A DNA stretch of 64,000 bases, from positions 160,165-224,164 of the forward strand of contig NZ_SRSF01000005.1 in assembly GCF_004803465.1 (NCBI RefSeq), given 5' to 3'. Every line of letters starts with the position of its first letter. The first letter of the stretch is position 1. The translations under genes were made by a program, and so were the position numbers. Shown in pieces: positions 18,301 through 24,906 of this stretch. Source of the DNA: Neolewinella litorea (GTDB lineage: Bacteria; Bacteroidota; Bacteroidia; Chitinophagales; Saprospiraceae). Under the pieces are notes generated by a model. The model searched no databases and had not been told where the DNA came from. It was given only the letters and a program-made list of their open reading frames with translations.

Positions 18301-18525
18301 ACCAACCCCGACGGCCAGCAAACCGAAGAGCGCATCGAACTGATGACGAAGGACACCGACGCCCTGCGGAAGATCCTGCGCGATACCTGGGAAGCCATTC
18401 AGGACCACCAGTTCACCGGTTGCGGCAAACCGGACTGTGAGTGGTGCCGCTTCGCCCGCGACCTCACCGATGAGGTGCCACTGGAGGCCACCGAGGCGGT
18501 TTATGGGCTGGATGATTCGGCGTAG
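15346..18525 (+). CDS. UvrD-family helicase fused to a RecB-like PD-(D/E)XK nuclease with Fe-S cysteines
   Basis: 1059-residue DNA repair enzyme. The N-terminal two-thirds is a superfamily 1A helicase: Walker A LAGPGTGKTH (Lys 45), motif II LLVDEFQDTN, motif III GDDDQAIYEFQGA, motif V HSAKGLEFEKVW and motif VI FVALTRAR. The C-terminal third is a RecB-type nuclease with GIIDRID and VVDYKTS. Cys 799 (DCPLRFYY) plus Cys 1026, 1031 and 1034 (CGKPDCEWC) form a plausible AddB/Cas4-like 4Fe-4S site. It is therefore a single-chain helicase-nuclease, probably for end resection or repair. The stop codon lies inside the first copy of the repeat array downstream. Confidence 0.9.
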   Translation: MPSRKLYDYNASFRAELARLNDRQRAAVEAVEGPVMVLAGPGTGKTHLLAARIGNILLRTDAGAQNILCLTFTDAGVKAMRERLLSFIGPEAHRVSIFTFHSFCSQVIQHNLHYFGRPGLEPLSELERIRIIRDLLDRLPQTDPLRLGYHETYHYEDHLQDLFAQMKAENWTEDEMQQRITTYVDGLERHPDFTYQRKYKDKQAGDPKTGLIEEERGRMAKLASAVSLFPRYQEALRQQRRYDYGDMIGWVLRAFHDHPALLRSYQERFRYLLVDEFQDTNGSQERIIRLLTDYWENPNIFIVGDDDQAIYEFQGARLNAMVDFHNRYARDLTVVTLTENYRSIQPILNGAEAVINRNVLRIGDRLPHRDIDKRLNSNSAGADAGAVPAEGAGPRGITYRSFPDHRQETGYLVGQLKHWHEAGIPWSEMAVIYAKHSQADLLRHLLERAGIPYRSKRRPNVLDGRPVRQLRDLLRYLHAEYERPGTGEYLIFRILHFRCFGLRPHDLSLVNLGRLDAVDVHGRFPGWREYLQQAELYPYGVEEGAALHRVAGWLEEAIGRIGSLPLAELVEYVLNGSGLLAGVLRDPNRAELLQHLATFTDFVLRELSRRPRLTLRDLLETLDQMDGNRIELPLRSHLDQADAVLLVTAHSAKGLEFEKVWMLDCSEKSWGPGGGRSRSRFKLPDTLTYAGTEDEEEARRRLFFVALTRARSEVVLSCAEFSSKDKLQQHVAFVDELMDGGDVAHRETNLDAAILDELALLQLSPKDPARFPLLERSAIDQLLSEFRLSVSALYAYLDCPLRFYYEKLLRVPDRERERTVYGSALHEALQDYFLRMKRDPDHAFPSREELVYNFEIALAKRRGLLSRKGYESRLERGRRELVTYYDTFRKDWVNDVEIEYLIRNAEVDGIPLTGIIDRIDVMSDAYVRVVDYKTSTAGSGKLRRPSKTNPYGGDYWRQLTFYKLLYDNRPGNLRRVKEGRISYLLTNPDGQQTEERIELMTKDTDALRKILRDTWEAIQDHQFTGCGKPDCEWCRFARDLTDEVPLEATEAVYGLDDSA

Positions 18526-19147
18526 CGCCGGGGCGAGCCGCCAAGCTGTTATGAATACAGGCAGCCTGGCGACTAACAGTCGCCGCTACAGTGTATATCC
18601 GTCGGCATTCGTAGCGCCGGCTTGAGCCGGCAAGCTGCAATGGATGCGAGCAACATGATAGCTGAAGCCCTCGCGAAAAGCTGAATTACGGGCAGCATGA
18701 CGGCTGAAGCCGTCGCTACGGGGCGTTTTCTGTTATTCGTAGCGCCGGCTTGAGCCGGCAAGCTGCTCTATATGCGGGCAGTGTGACGGACGAAGCCGTC
18801 GCAAATCGCTGATTTACGGGCAGCATGAGGGCTAAGGCCGTTTTTCTGTTATTCGTAGCGCCGGCTTTAGCCGGCAAGCTGCAATGGATGCGAGCAACAT
18901 GATGGCTGAAGCCGTCGCTACGAGACGTTTTCTGTTATTCGTAGCGCCGGCTTGAGCCGGCAAGCTGTTGGGAATGCGGGCATTAGGACGGGCGAAGCCG
19001 TAGCAAAAGCTGATTTACAGGCAGCATGACTGCTAAAGCCGTCACTAAGGGGCGTTTTCTGTCATTCGTAGCGCCGGCTTGAGCCGGCAAGCTGCTATAT
19101 ATGGGGGCAGAATGACTGCTAAAGCCGTCGCTACGGGGCTGAAGTCG
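18522..19147. repeat. tandem palindrome array, family C
   Basis: The 622-bp gap after the helicase gene contains six copies of GTAGCGCCGG followed by a GCCGGC palindrome and AAGCTG, starting at 18522 (degenerate), 18611, 18739, 18855, 18941 and 19068. Spacings are 89, 128, 116, 86 and 127 bp. Between them alternate copies of a second element, (G/A)GCTGAAGCCGTCGCTACG, followed by a GGCGTTTTCTGTTATTC-like tail. The last part runs up to the stop of the MBL gene. No convincing gene is present; the first copy includes the TAG stop of the helicase. Confidence 0.9.
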
Positions 19148-19789
19148 CTACAGGAAGGGGTTTTCCCGCCGTTCCTCACCGATGGTGGTGGTGGGGCCGT
19201 GCCCGGGGTAAACCACCGTTTGATCGGGGAGGGGCATCAGCTTGGTGAGGATGGAACCGATAAGGGTATCGTGATCGCCTAAGGGCAGGTCGGTGCGGCC
19301 GATAGATCTTTGAAACAGGACGTCGCCCGCGATGAGGTAATCTTCCGCGCGGTTGTAGAAGCAGATGCTGCCTGGAGAATGGCCCGGACAGAAAAGCACC
19401 TCAAAGGTGGCCGTACCCAAGGTCACGGTATCTCCATCATGGATGAAGTAGTCCGGGGCGGGAGAGGCCGTCATAGGGGGCAAGCCATAGGCCTGAACGA
19501 TCATCGGCGCGGCTTCGAGGATCTGCTGCTCCAGGGGATGGATCCCCAATTGAAGACCGTAACGCTCCACAACGAACGCGTTGCCGAAGATGTGGTCGAA
19601 ATGGCAGTGGGTGTTGATCAGCTTTACGGGCTTCAGGCCCAACCGGTCGATCGTCGCGGCCAGTTCCCGTTCCTCGGCCGGCGTGAAGGCACCCGGATCG
19701 AAGATGATGGCCTCCTTGGTGTCGTTGTCGTAGACTAGGTAGGTATTTTCCTGGACGGGATTCTGGGTCAGGGTATTTACGGTGGTCAT
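19148..19789 (-). CDS. MBL-fold metallo-hydrolase (glyoxalase II-like)
   Basis: 213 residues from ATG 19789; a start four codons upstream is less family-like. The metallo-beta-lactamase motif THCHFDH (metal ligands 61-66), FCPGHSPGSICFY, GDVLFQRSIGRTDLP and the C-terminal VYPGHGPTTTIGEER match the short hydroxyacylglutathione-hydrolase-like (YcbL/GloB2) group. The substrate is a thioester or similar, not defined by sequence. The array upstream on the plus strand ends at its stop. It is separated from rho by a strong terminator belonging to rho. Confidence 0.9.
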   Translation of the reverse strand: MTTVNTLTQNPVQENTYLVYDNDTKEAIIFDPGAFTPAEERELAATIDRLGLKPVKLINTHCHFDHIFGNAFVVERYGLQLGIHPLEQQILEAAPMIVQAYGLPPMTASPAPDYFIHDGDTVTLGTATFEVLFCPGHSPGSICFYNRAEDYLIAGDVLFQRSIGRTDLPLGDHDTLIGSILTKLMPLPDQTVVYPGHGPTTTIGEERRENPFL

Positions 19790-19890
19790 TGGAAAGTACA
19801 AAGTTTGAAGAACGAAATACGAAGTAGGAAGGTGCTACCGGGAGCCGTGTCCACAGGAACTGCAGGCGATGCACCCGCGCCCCGCCGCAC

Positions 19891-19947
19891 AAAAAAACGG
19901 GGGAACCGGAAGCCCGTCTTGGTAGACGACCACCCGGATCCCCCGTT
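19891..19947 (-). terminator. intrinsic terminator after rho
   Basis: Read on the minus strand: an AACGGGGGATCCGG arm, a 24-base loop region, a CCGGTTCCCCCGTT arm (one mismatch) and then a run of seven T. It lies 26 bp beyond the rho stop. The pairing and T-run are directly visible, so this is the clearest factor-independent terminator in the window. Confidence 0.9.
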
Positions 19948-19972
19948 CGGTGGGCCGAGAAATTAGCGCCGG

Positions 19973-21970
19973 CTAGGAGTTCATGGTGGCCAGGAATTCC
20001 TCGTTGCTGGTGGTGTTCTTCATGTGGCGCATGAGGAACTGGAAGGCTTCCTCGGGCTTCATGTCGGCCAGGTGGTTGCGCAGGATAAACATCCGCTGGA
20101 GTACGTCGCGGTCGAGCAGCAGGTCGTCGCGGCGGGTGCTGGAGCGGGTGAAGTCGATGCTGGGGTACATCCGCTTGTTGGCCAGCTGGCGGTCGAGTTG
20201 CAGTTCCATGTTGCCGGTACCCTTGAATTCCTCGAAGATGACCTGGTCCATTTTGGAGCCGGTATCGATGAGGGCGGTGGCCAGGATGGTCAGCGATCCG
20301 CCGCCGTCGATGTTACGGGCGGCACCGAAGAACTTCTTGGGCTTCTGGAGGGCGTTGGCCTCGACACCACCGGAAAGTACCTTGCCGCTGCTGGGCTGTA
20401 CGGTGTTGTAGGCGCGGGCCAGGCGGGTGATGGAGTCGAGCAGGATACATACGTCGTGGCCGCTTTCCACCAGTCGCTTCGACTTTTCGAGTACGACGTT
20501 GGCAACGCGAACGTGGTTTTCGGCGGGCTCGTCGAAGGTGGAGCTGATGACTTCGGCCTTGACGCTGCGCTTCATGTCCGTGACTTCCTCCGGGCGCTCG
20601 TCGACGAGCAGCACGATGAGGTAGGTCTCGGGGTGGTTCTTGGCGATGGCGTTGGCGACGTCCTTGAGCAGGAAGGTCTTACCGGATTTGGGCTGTGCGA
20701 CGATGAGTCCGCGCTGACCCTTACCGATAGGGGCGAAGAGATCGACCAGGCGCATGCCGTAGTCGCGGCCGCCCACGGAACCGGAGAGGGTGAACTTCTC
20801 GGTGGGGAACTGGGCGGTGAGGTAGTCGAAGGGTACGCGGTCACGCACGTCCTTCGGGTCGAAGCCGTTGATCTTTTCTACGTCGAGGAGGGCGAAATAC
20901 TTCTCACCTTCCTTGGGGGGCTTGACGGGACCGCGCAGGGTATCGCCGGTGCGAAGACCGAAGGATTTGATCTGCTGCTGGCTGACGTAAACGTCGTCCG
21001 GGCTCGTCATATAGTTGTAGTCCGGCGAGCGCATGAAGCCGTAGCCGTCGGGCATCATTTCCAGGATGCCGGTGGAGCTGATGATGCCGTCCAGTTTGAA
21101 TTCGGGCTGGCCGCGGCGGTTGTCGCTGCGTCCGCGATCGTTTCCGCCGCCGGAGTCGCCGCGGTTACCGCGCTCGTTGTTGCTGGAGTCACCACGATTG
21201 CCGCGGTCGGTGTTCTGGGAATCGCCACGGTTACCGCGGTCGGCGCCGTCGTTGCGTGAGCCTCCACGGTTGCCCCGCTCGTTATTGGAGCCCCGTCCGC
21301 GATTGTCGTCGCGTTCTTCGGTGCGGCCCCGGCGCTCGTAGCGGTCGAAGCGCTGCTGCTCGGTGCCGGATTCGTCGTCGCCTTCATTGCCGCGTCCCCG
21401 TCCCCGGCTGCGGTTGTCGTCGCCTTTATCCTTGTTGTCGTCGCGGTTATCGGGCTTATTGCCTCCGCGGTTGCGGCCGGAATCGTCCTTTTGCTTGGTT
21501 TCTTCGCGCATGCTGCGGCGTCCGCGCTGGCGGGTACGGCCTCCTCCGCTGGACTTATCGTCGTCCTTGCTGTCGGCGTCGTCGTTGTCCTCGTTGTCGG
21601 TGCCGTTATTGCCGGAGCGTCCGCGACCGCGGGCGGGGCGCTTGTTATCGTCGTTGCCGTCGGAAGAGCGGTTGCTGCGGCGACCACGTCCGCGGCCTGA
21701 TTTTTCATTCTGGTCGGTACCGTCGGTATCGTCATCGCTGTTGCGGGCGGCGGCAGCGGCGGCTGCGGCGCGGCGGTTGGGCACGCGGTCGGTATCCGAG
21801 GCGGCGGGCGGTTCGCTGGCGGCGCCGGTTCCTTTGACGGCTTGTTGCTCCAGCAGGGTCAGGATAAGGTCCTGCTTGTTGAGTTTCTTGTAGGATTTGA
21901 GGCCTAACTTTTCGGCGTAGTCCCGAAGTTCGGGGACCAGCATGCCCTGTAATTGCGCTATGCTAAACAT
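19973..21970 (-). CDS. rho: transcription termination factor Rho with long disordered insertion
   Basis: Hexameric RNA-dependent ATPase that ends transcription. 665 residues instead of about 420. Residues 1-45 are a Rho-N (SAP-like) helix domain. Residues about 50-290 are a low-complexity Arg/Gly/Asn/Asp insertion with repeats of the type RGNRGDS. About 291-375 form the cold-shock RNA-binding fold, with [14 protein letters not shown]. The ATPase core has Walker A AQPKSGKT at about 425-432, Walker B-type [16 protein letters not shown], and the Q/R-loop [10 protein letters not shown]. The insertion is known in Bacteroidota Rho. Downstream terminator at 19891-19947. Confidence 0.97.
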   Translation of the reverse strand: MFSIAQLQGMLVPELRDYAEKLGLKSYKKLNKQDLILTLLEQQAVKGTGAASEPPAASDTDRVPNRRAAAAAAAARNSDDDTDGTDQNEKSGRGRGRRSNRSSDGNDDNKRPARGRGRSGNNGTDNEDNDDADSKDDDKSSGGGRTRQRGRRSMREETKQKDDSGRNRGGNKPDNRDDNKDKGDDNRSRGRGRGNEGDDESGTEQQRFDRYERRGRTEERDDNRGRGSNNERGNRGGSRNDGADRGNRGDSQNTDRGNRGDSSNNERGNRGDSGGGNDRGRSDNRRGQPEFKLDGIISSTGILEMMPDGYGFMRSPDYNYMTSPDDVYVSQQQIKSFGLRTGDTLRGPVKPPKEGEKYFALLDVEKINGFDPKDVRDRVPFDYLTAQFPTEKFTLSGSVGGRDYGMRLVDLFAPIGKGQRGLIVAQPKSGKTFLLKDVANAIAKNHPETYLIVLLVDERPEEVTDMKRSVKAEVISSTFDEPAENHVRVANVVLEKSKRLVESGHDVCILLDSITRLARAYNTVQPSSGKVLSGGVEANALQKPKKFFGAARNIDGGGSLTILATALIDTGSKMDQVIFEEFKGTGNMELQLDRQLANKRMYPSIDFTRSSTRRDDLLLDRDVLQRMFILRNHLADMKPEEAFQFLMRHMKNTTSNEEFLATMNS

Positions 21971-22299
21971 CTATAGGTATGGTACGTAAAGGGGAAATTG
22001 GTGGAACCGATGGTTACGGGCCGGCTTCCCGAGCGGAAGCGTGATCAGAGGGCCAGAGATTCGGAAAAAGTGAAGGTCGACCGGCGGGGAGGGCAGAAAT
22101 GCCACTACCAGAGTCAGCACGCGGAATCGCTTGCCGCGCAAACCTACAACCAAATTTCGAAACGTAGACGAAAGGCGGTGATAGATTTGCAACTTAATAC
22201 AAAAATCAGGACATAAAGGTTTACGGCCCCCTCCGGCGGGTGCCGGCCGGGATGTCTGGGCCGGTGAATTACCTTTGGGCCCCACTTAAAGATAATGGT
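21971..22299. other. divergent intergenic region between rho and serS
   Basis: 329 bp, no credible gene. A minus-strand TAGGTTTG at 22146-22139 could be a -7 element for rho, which would give it a leader of about 160 nt. A plus-strand TAGATTTG at 22182-22189 could be a second, upstream serS promoter. -33 TTG partners are not obvious for either. The stretch 22150-22220 is AT-richer than its surroundings, as expected of a promoter zone. Confidence 0.4.
22270..22277 (+). promoter_or_regulatory. possible -7 element of serS
   Basis: TACCTTTG matches the Bacteroidota -7 consensus TAnnTTTG exactly and lies 22 bp before the serS ATG, predicting a leader of about 15 nt. No good -33 TTG is visible at the expected distance, so support rests on the -7 match and position. 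Confidence 0.45.
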
Positions 22300-23583
22300 A
22301 TGCTACTCGTATCCACCCTGCGCGACGACCGCGAACGTGTCCTGACGGGATTGAACAAACGCAATCTCGATGCCGCGCAGAGCGTCGACCGCGTCGTGTC
22401 ACTCGACGACCGCCGCAAGGAACTGCAGGCCCGCCTCGATAACCTCCTGGCCGAGCGCAACAGCCTGTCGAAAACCATCGGCGAGCTCTTCAAGTCCGGC
22501 CGCAAGGACGAGGCCAACGAAAAGCGACAGCGGGTGAACGACATAAAGGAGCAGACCGGCCCCCTAGAAGACGAACTCAACCGGGCGGTGGAAGAGCTGG
22601 AAGAAGCGCTCCTCCAACTGCCCAACGTACCCCACGCACGCGTCCCGGCCGGCAGCAGCGCGGAGGACAATGAAGTTTACCGCCCCCACGAAGGCGAACT
22701 GCCCGCCCTCGGCAACGATGCCCACCCCCACTGGGAACTGGCCGCCACCTACGGCATTTTCGACCTGGAACTGGGCGTACGGACCACCGGCAGCGGCTTT
22801 CCGGTCTTCACCGGGCAGGGCGCCCGGCTGCAACGGTCGCTGGTCAATTACTTTCTGGACCGCAACACCGCCGCCGGCTATACCGAGTACGCCCCGCCGC
22901 TGCTGGTCAACGAAGACACCGCCCGCGCCACTGGGCAGCTGCCCGACAAGGAAGGGCAGATGTACTACGTACCCGCCGACGACCTCTACCTGATCCCCAC
23001 CGCCGAGGTGCCCCTGACCAACCTCTACCGCGGCGAACTCCTCGACGCCGACCGCCTGCCGATACGGCTGACCGGCTATACACCCTGCTTTCGCCGCGAA
23101 GCCGGCAGCTACGGTGCCCACGTGCGGGGCCTGAACCGCGTCCACCAGTTCGATAAGGTGGAGATCGTACAGCTGGCGCGCCCGGAGGAGAGCTACGACA
23201 AACTGGACGAAATGGTCGACCACGTCGCCGGCCTGCTTCGGGAACTGGAACTGCCCTTCCGCATCCTCCGGCTGTGCGGGGGCGATATGGGATTCACCTC
23301 GGCCATGACCTACGACTTTGAGGTCTGGAGCGCCGCCCAGGAACGGTGGCTGGAGGTGAGCTCGGTATCCAATTTCGAGACCTACCAGAGCAACCGCCTC
23401 AAACTCCGCTACCGCACGGAGCGCGGCACCGAACTGCTGCACACCCTAAACGGCAGCGCCCTAGCCCTGCCGCGCATCATTGCGGCGCTGCTGGAGAACA
23501 ACCAAACCGATGGAGCGATTCTATTACCCGAAGTGCTGCACGGCTACTTCGGCAAGGATCGGCTGACGCCCCTTGCCTCCTAA
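22300..23583 (+). CDS. serS: serine--tRNA ligase
   Basis: 427 residues from ATG 22300. The N-terminal coiled-coil tRNA-binding arm occupies about 25-105 (RRKELQARLDNLLAERNSL...). The class II catalytic domain follows, with LIPTAEVPLTNLYRGE, motif 2 CFRREAGSYGAHVRGLNRVHQF, and motif 3 LHTLNGSALALPRIIAALLENNQ. Complete and of normal length. An upstream in-frame start at 22240 would add 20 residues across the likely promoter and is rejected. The zinc-peptidase gene follows after 12 bp. Confidence 0.97.
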   Translation: MLLVSTLRDDRERVLTGLNKRNLDAAQSVDRVVSLDDRRKELQARLDNLLAERNSLSKTIGELFKSGRKDEANEKRQRVNDIKEQTGPLEDELNRAVEELEEALLQLPNVPHARVPAGSSAEDNEVYRPHEGELPALGNDAHPHWELAATYGIFDLELGVRTTGSGFPVFTGQGARLQRSLVNYFLDRNTAAGYTEYAPPLLVNEDTARATGQLPDKEGQMYYVPADDLYLIPTAEVPLTNLYRGELLDADRLPIRLTGYTPCFRREAGSYGAHVRGLNRVHQFDKVEIVQLARPEESYDKLDEMVDHVAGLLRELELPFRILRLCGGDMGFTSAMTYDFEVWSAAQERWLEVSSVSNFETYQSNRLKLRYRTERGTELLHTLNGSALALPRIIAALLENNQTDGAILLPEVLHGYFGKDRLTPLAS

Positions 23584-23595
23584 AGCAACGCGACC

Positions 23596-24297
23596 ATGTT
23601 TACCGGCGGATACGGCATTTACATTATCATTACCCTGATATTTGCGGGAATTGGCGGGTTGGTAAGCAATCGCCTCAAGAGCAAATTCGCCCACTACAGC
23701 CAGGTGCCCATGCCCAATGGGCAGAGCGGGGCGGAGGTGGCGCAGCGCATGCTCGATCACTACAACATTCGTGACGTGCGCATCGTGCCCGGGCAAGGTA
23801 TGCTCACCGACCACTACAATCCGGCCACCAAGACCGTCAGCCTGAGCCCCGACGTCTATGCCGGCCGCAGCGTAGCCGCCGCCGCAGTGGCCAGCCACGA
23901 GTGCGGGCACGCAGTGCAACACGCAAAAGGTTACGCCTGGCTGCAATTCCGCAGCAAGATGGTGCCCGTGGTGCAGATCGCTTCCCGCCTGCAGAGCATC
24001 CTACTGATGCTGGCCGTGGCCGGCATCGCGGGCGGCTTCGGGGAAACGCTGCTGCTGATCACCATCGGCGTGTTCGGCGTGACGGCCCTCTTCAGCGTCC
24101 TTACCCTGCCCGTCGAGTTCGACGCCAGCCGCCGCGCCCTGGCCTGGCTGGAAAGCAGCGGCACTGCGCGGGGCAGCCTGCACGAAGGTGCCAAGGACGC
24201 GCTGTGGTGGGCGGCGATGACCTACGTGGTCGCGGCACTCTCGGCGCTGGCGATCCTTTTCTGGCTGATTCTCCGGTATATGGGCCGGCGCGATTAG
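23596..24297 (+). CDS. zinc metallopeptidase (YugP/Zn_peptidase_2 family)
   Basis: 233-residue membrane protein with TM segments at about 5-24, 130-150, 152-172 and 208-228. The catalytic motif HECGH (101-105, HExxH type) is preceded by VPGQGMLTDHYNPATKTVSLSPDVY, typical of this neutral zinc metallopeptidase family. It is an integral membrane protease of unknown substrate. It lies 12 bp after serS and 45 bp before frr, so it may be part of a housekeeping operon, though frr has its own promoter-like element. Confidence 0.9.
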   Translation: MFTGGYGIYIIITLIFAGIGGLVSNRLKSKFAHYSQVPMPNGQSGAEVAQRMLDHYNIRDVRIVPGQGMLTDHYNPATKTVSLSPDVYAGRSVAAAAVASHECGHAVQHAKGYAWLQFRSKMVPVVQIASRLQSILLMLAVAGIAGGFGETLLLITIGVFGVTALFSVLTLPVEFDASRRALAWLESSGTARGSLHEGAKDALWWAAMTYVVAALSALAILFWLILRYMGRRD

Positions 24298-24316
24298 CCC
24301 GCAAGGACCGATTGCT

Positions 24317-24324
24317 TACTTTTG
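24317..24324 (+). promoter_or_regulatory. possible -7 element of frr
   Basis: TACTTTTG matches TAnnTTTG exactly and is 18 bp before the frr ATG, which would make a leader of about 12 nt. No clear -33 TTG is present at the usual spacing. Confidence 0.45.
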
Positions 24325-24342
24325 CAAAAATTTACCTGAATA

Positions 24343-24906
24343 ATGGAAGACCTGTTAAGCGACCAGCTGGAAGAAACGAAGATGCTCATGGAAGAAGGGG
24401 TAGAGCACCTAGAGCGCGAACTCGTCAAGGTCCGTACCGGCAAGGCCAGCCCCGCCATGCTACACGGCATCATGGTTTCCTACTACGGCGTACCCACGCC
24501 GATCAGTCAGACCGCTAACGTCAGCACCGCCGACTCCCGCACCCTGACCATCCAGCCCTTCGACAAGTCGAACCTGCCCAACATCGAAAAGGCCATCTTC
24601 GAGGCCAACCTGGGCGTTACGCCCCAGAACGACGGACAGCTCATCCGCATCAACATACCCCCCCTGACCGAGGAGCGCCGCCGCCAACTCGCCAAGGTCG
24701 TCAAATCGGAAGGCGAAGAGGCCAAAGTCTCGATCCGCAACGCCCGCCGCGATGCCATGGACAGTATCCGTAAGGAAGTCAAGAATGGCTACCCCGAAGA
24801 CGCCGGCAAGCGTATGGAAGAGAAGGTGCAGGGCTGGACCGATTCCTACATCAAGAAGATCGAGGAGATCGTCGAGAACAAGGAGCGCGAAGTGATGACG
24901 CTCTAG
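24343..24906 (+). CDS. frr: ribosome recycling factor
   Basis: 187-residue protein that, with EF-G, splits post-termination ribosomes. It has the three-helix bundle and inserted beta domain: VRTGKASPAMLHGIMVSYYGVPTPISQ, then LTIQPFDKS, and the C-terminal helix RRDAMDSIRKEV...IKKIEEIVENKEREVMTL. Normal length. Its stop overlaps that of the convergent comEC gene by two bases. pyrH, a frequent neighbour, is not present. Confidence 0.97.
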   Translation: MEDLLSDQLEETKMLMEEGVEHLERELVKVRTGKASPAMLHGIMVSYYGVPTPISQTANVSTADSRTLTIQPFDKSNLPNIEKAIFEANLGVTPQNDGQLIRINIPPLTEERRRQLAKVVKSEGEEAKVSIRNARRDAMDSIRKEVKNGYPEDAGKRMEEKVQGWTDSYIKKIEEIVENKEREVMTL

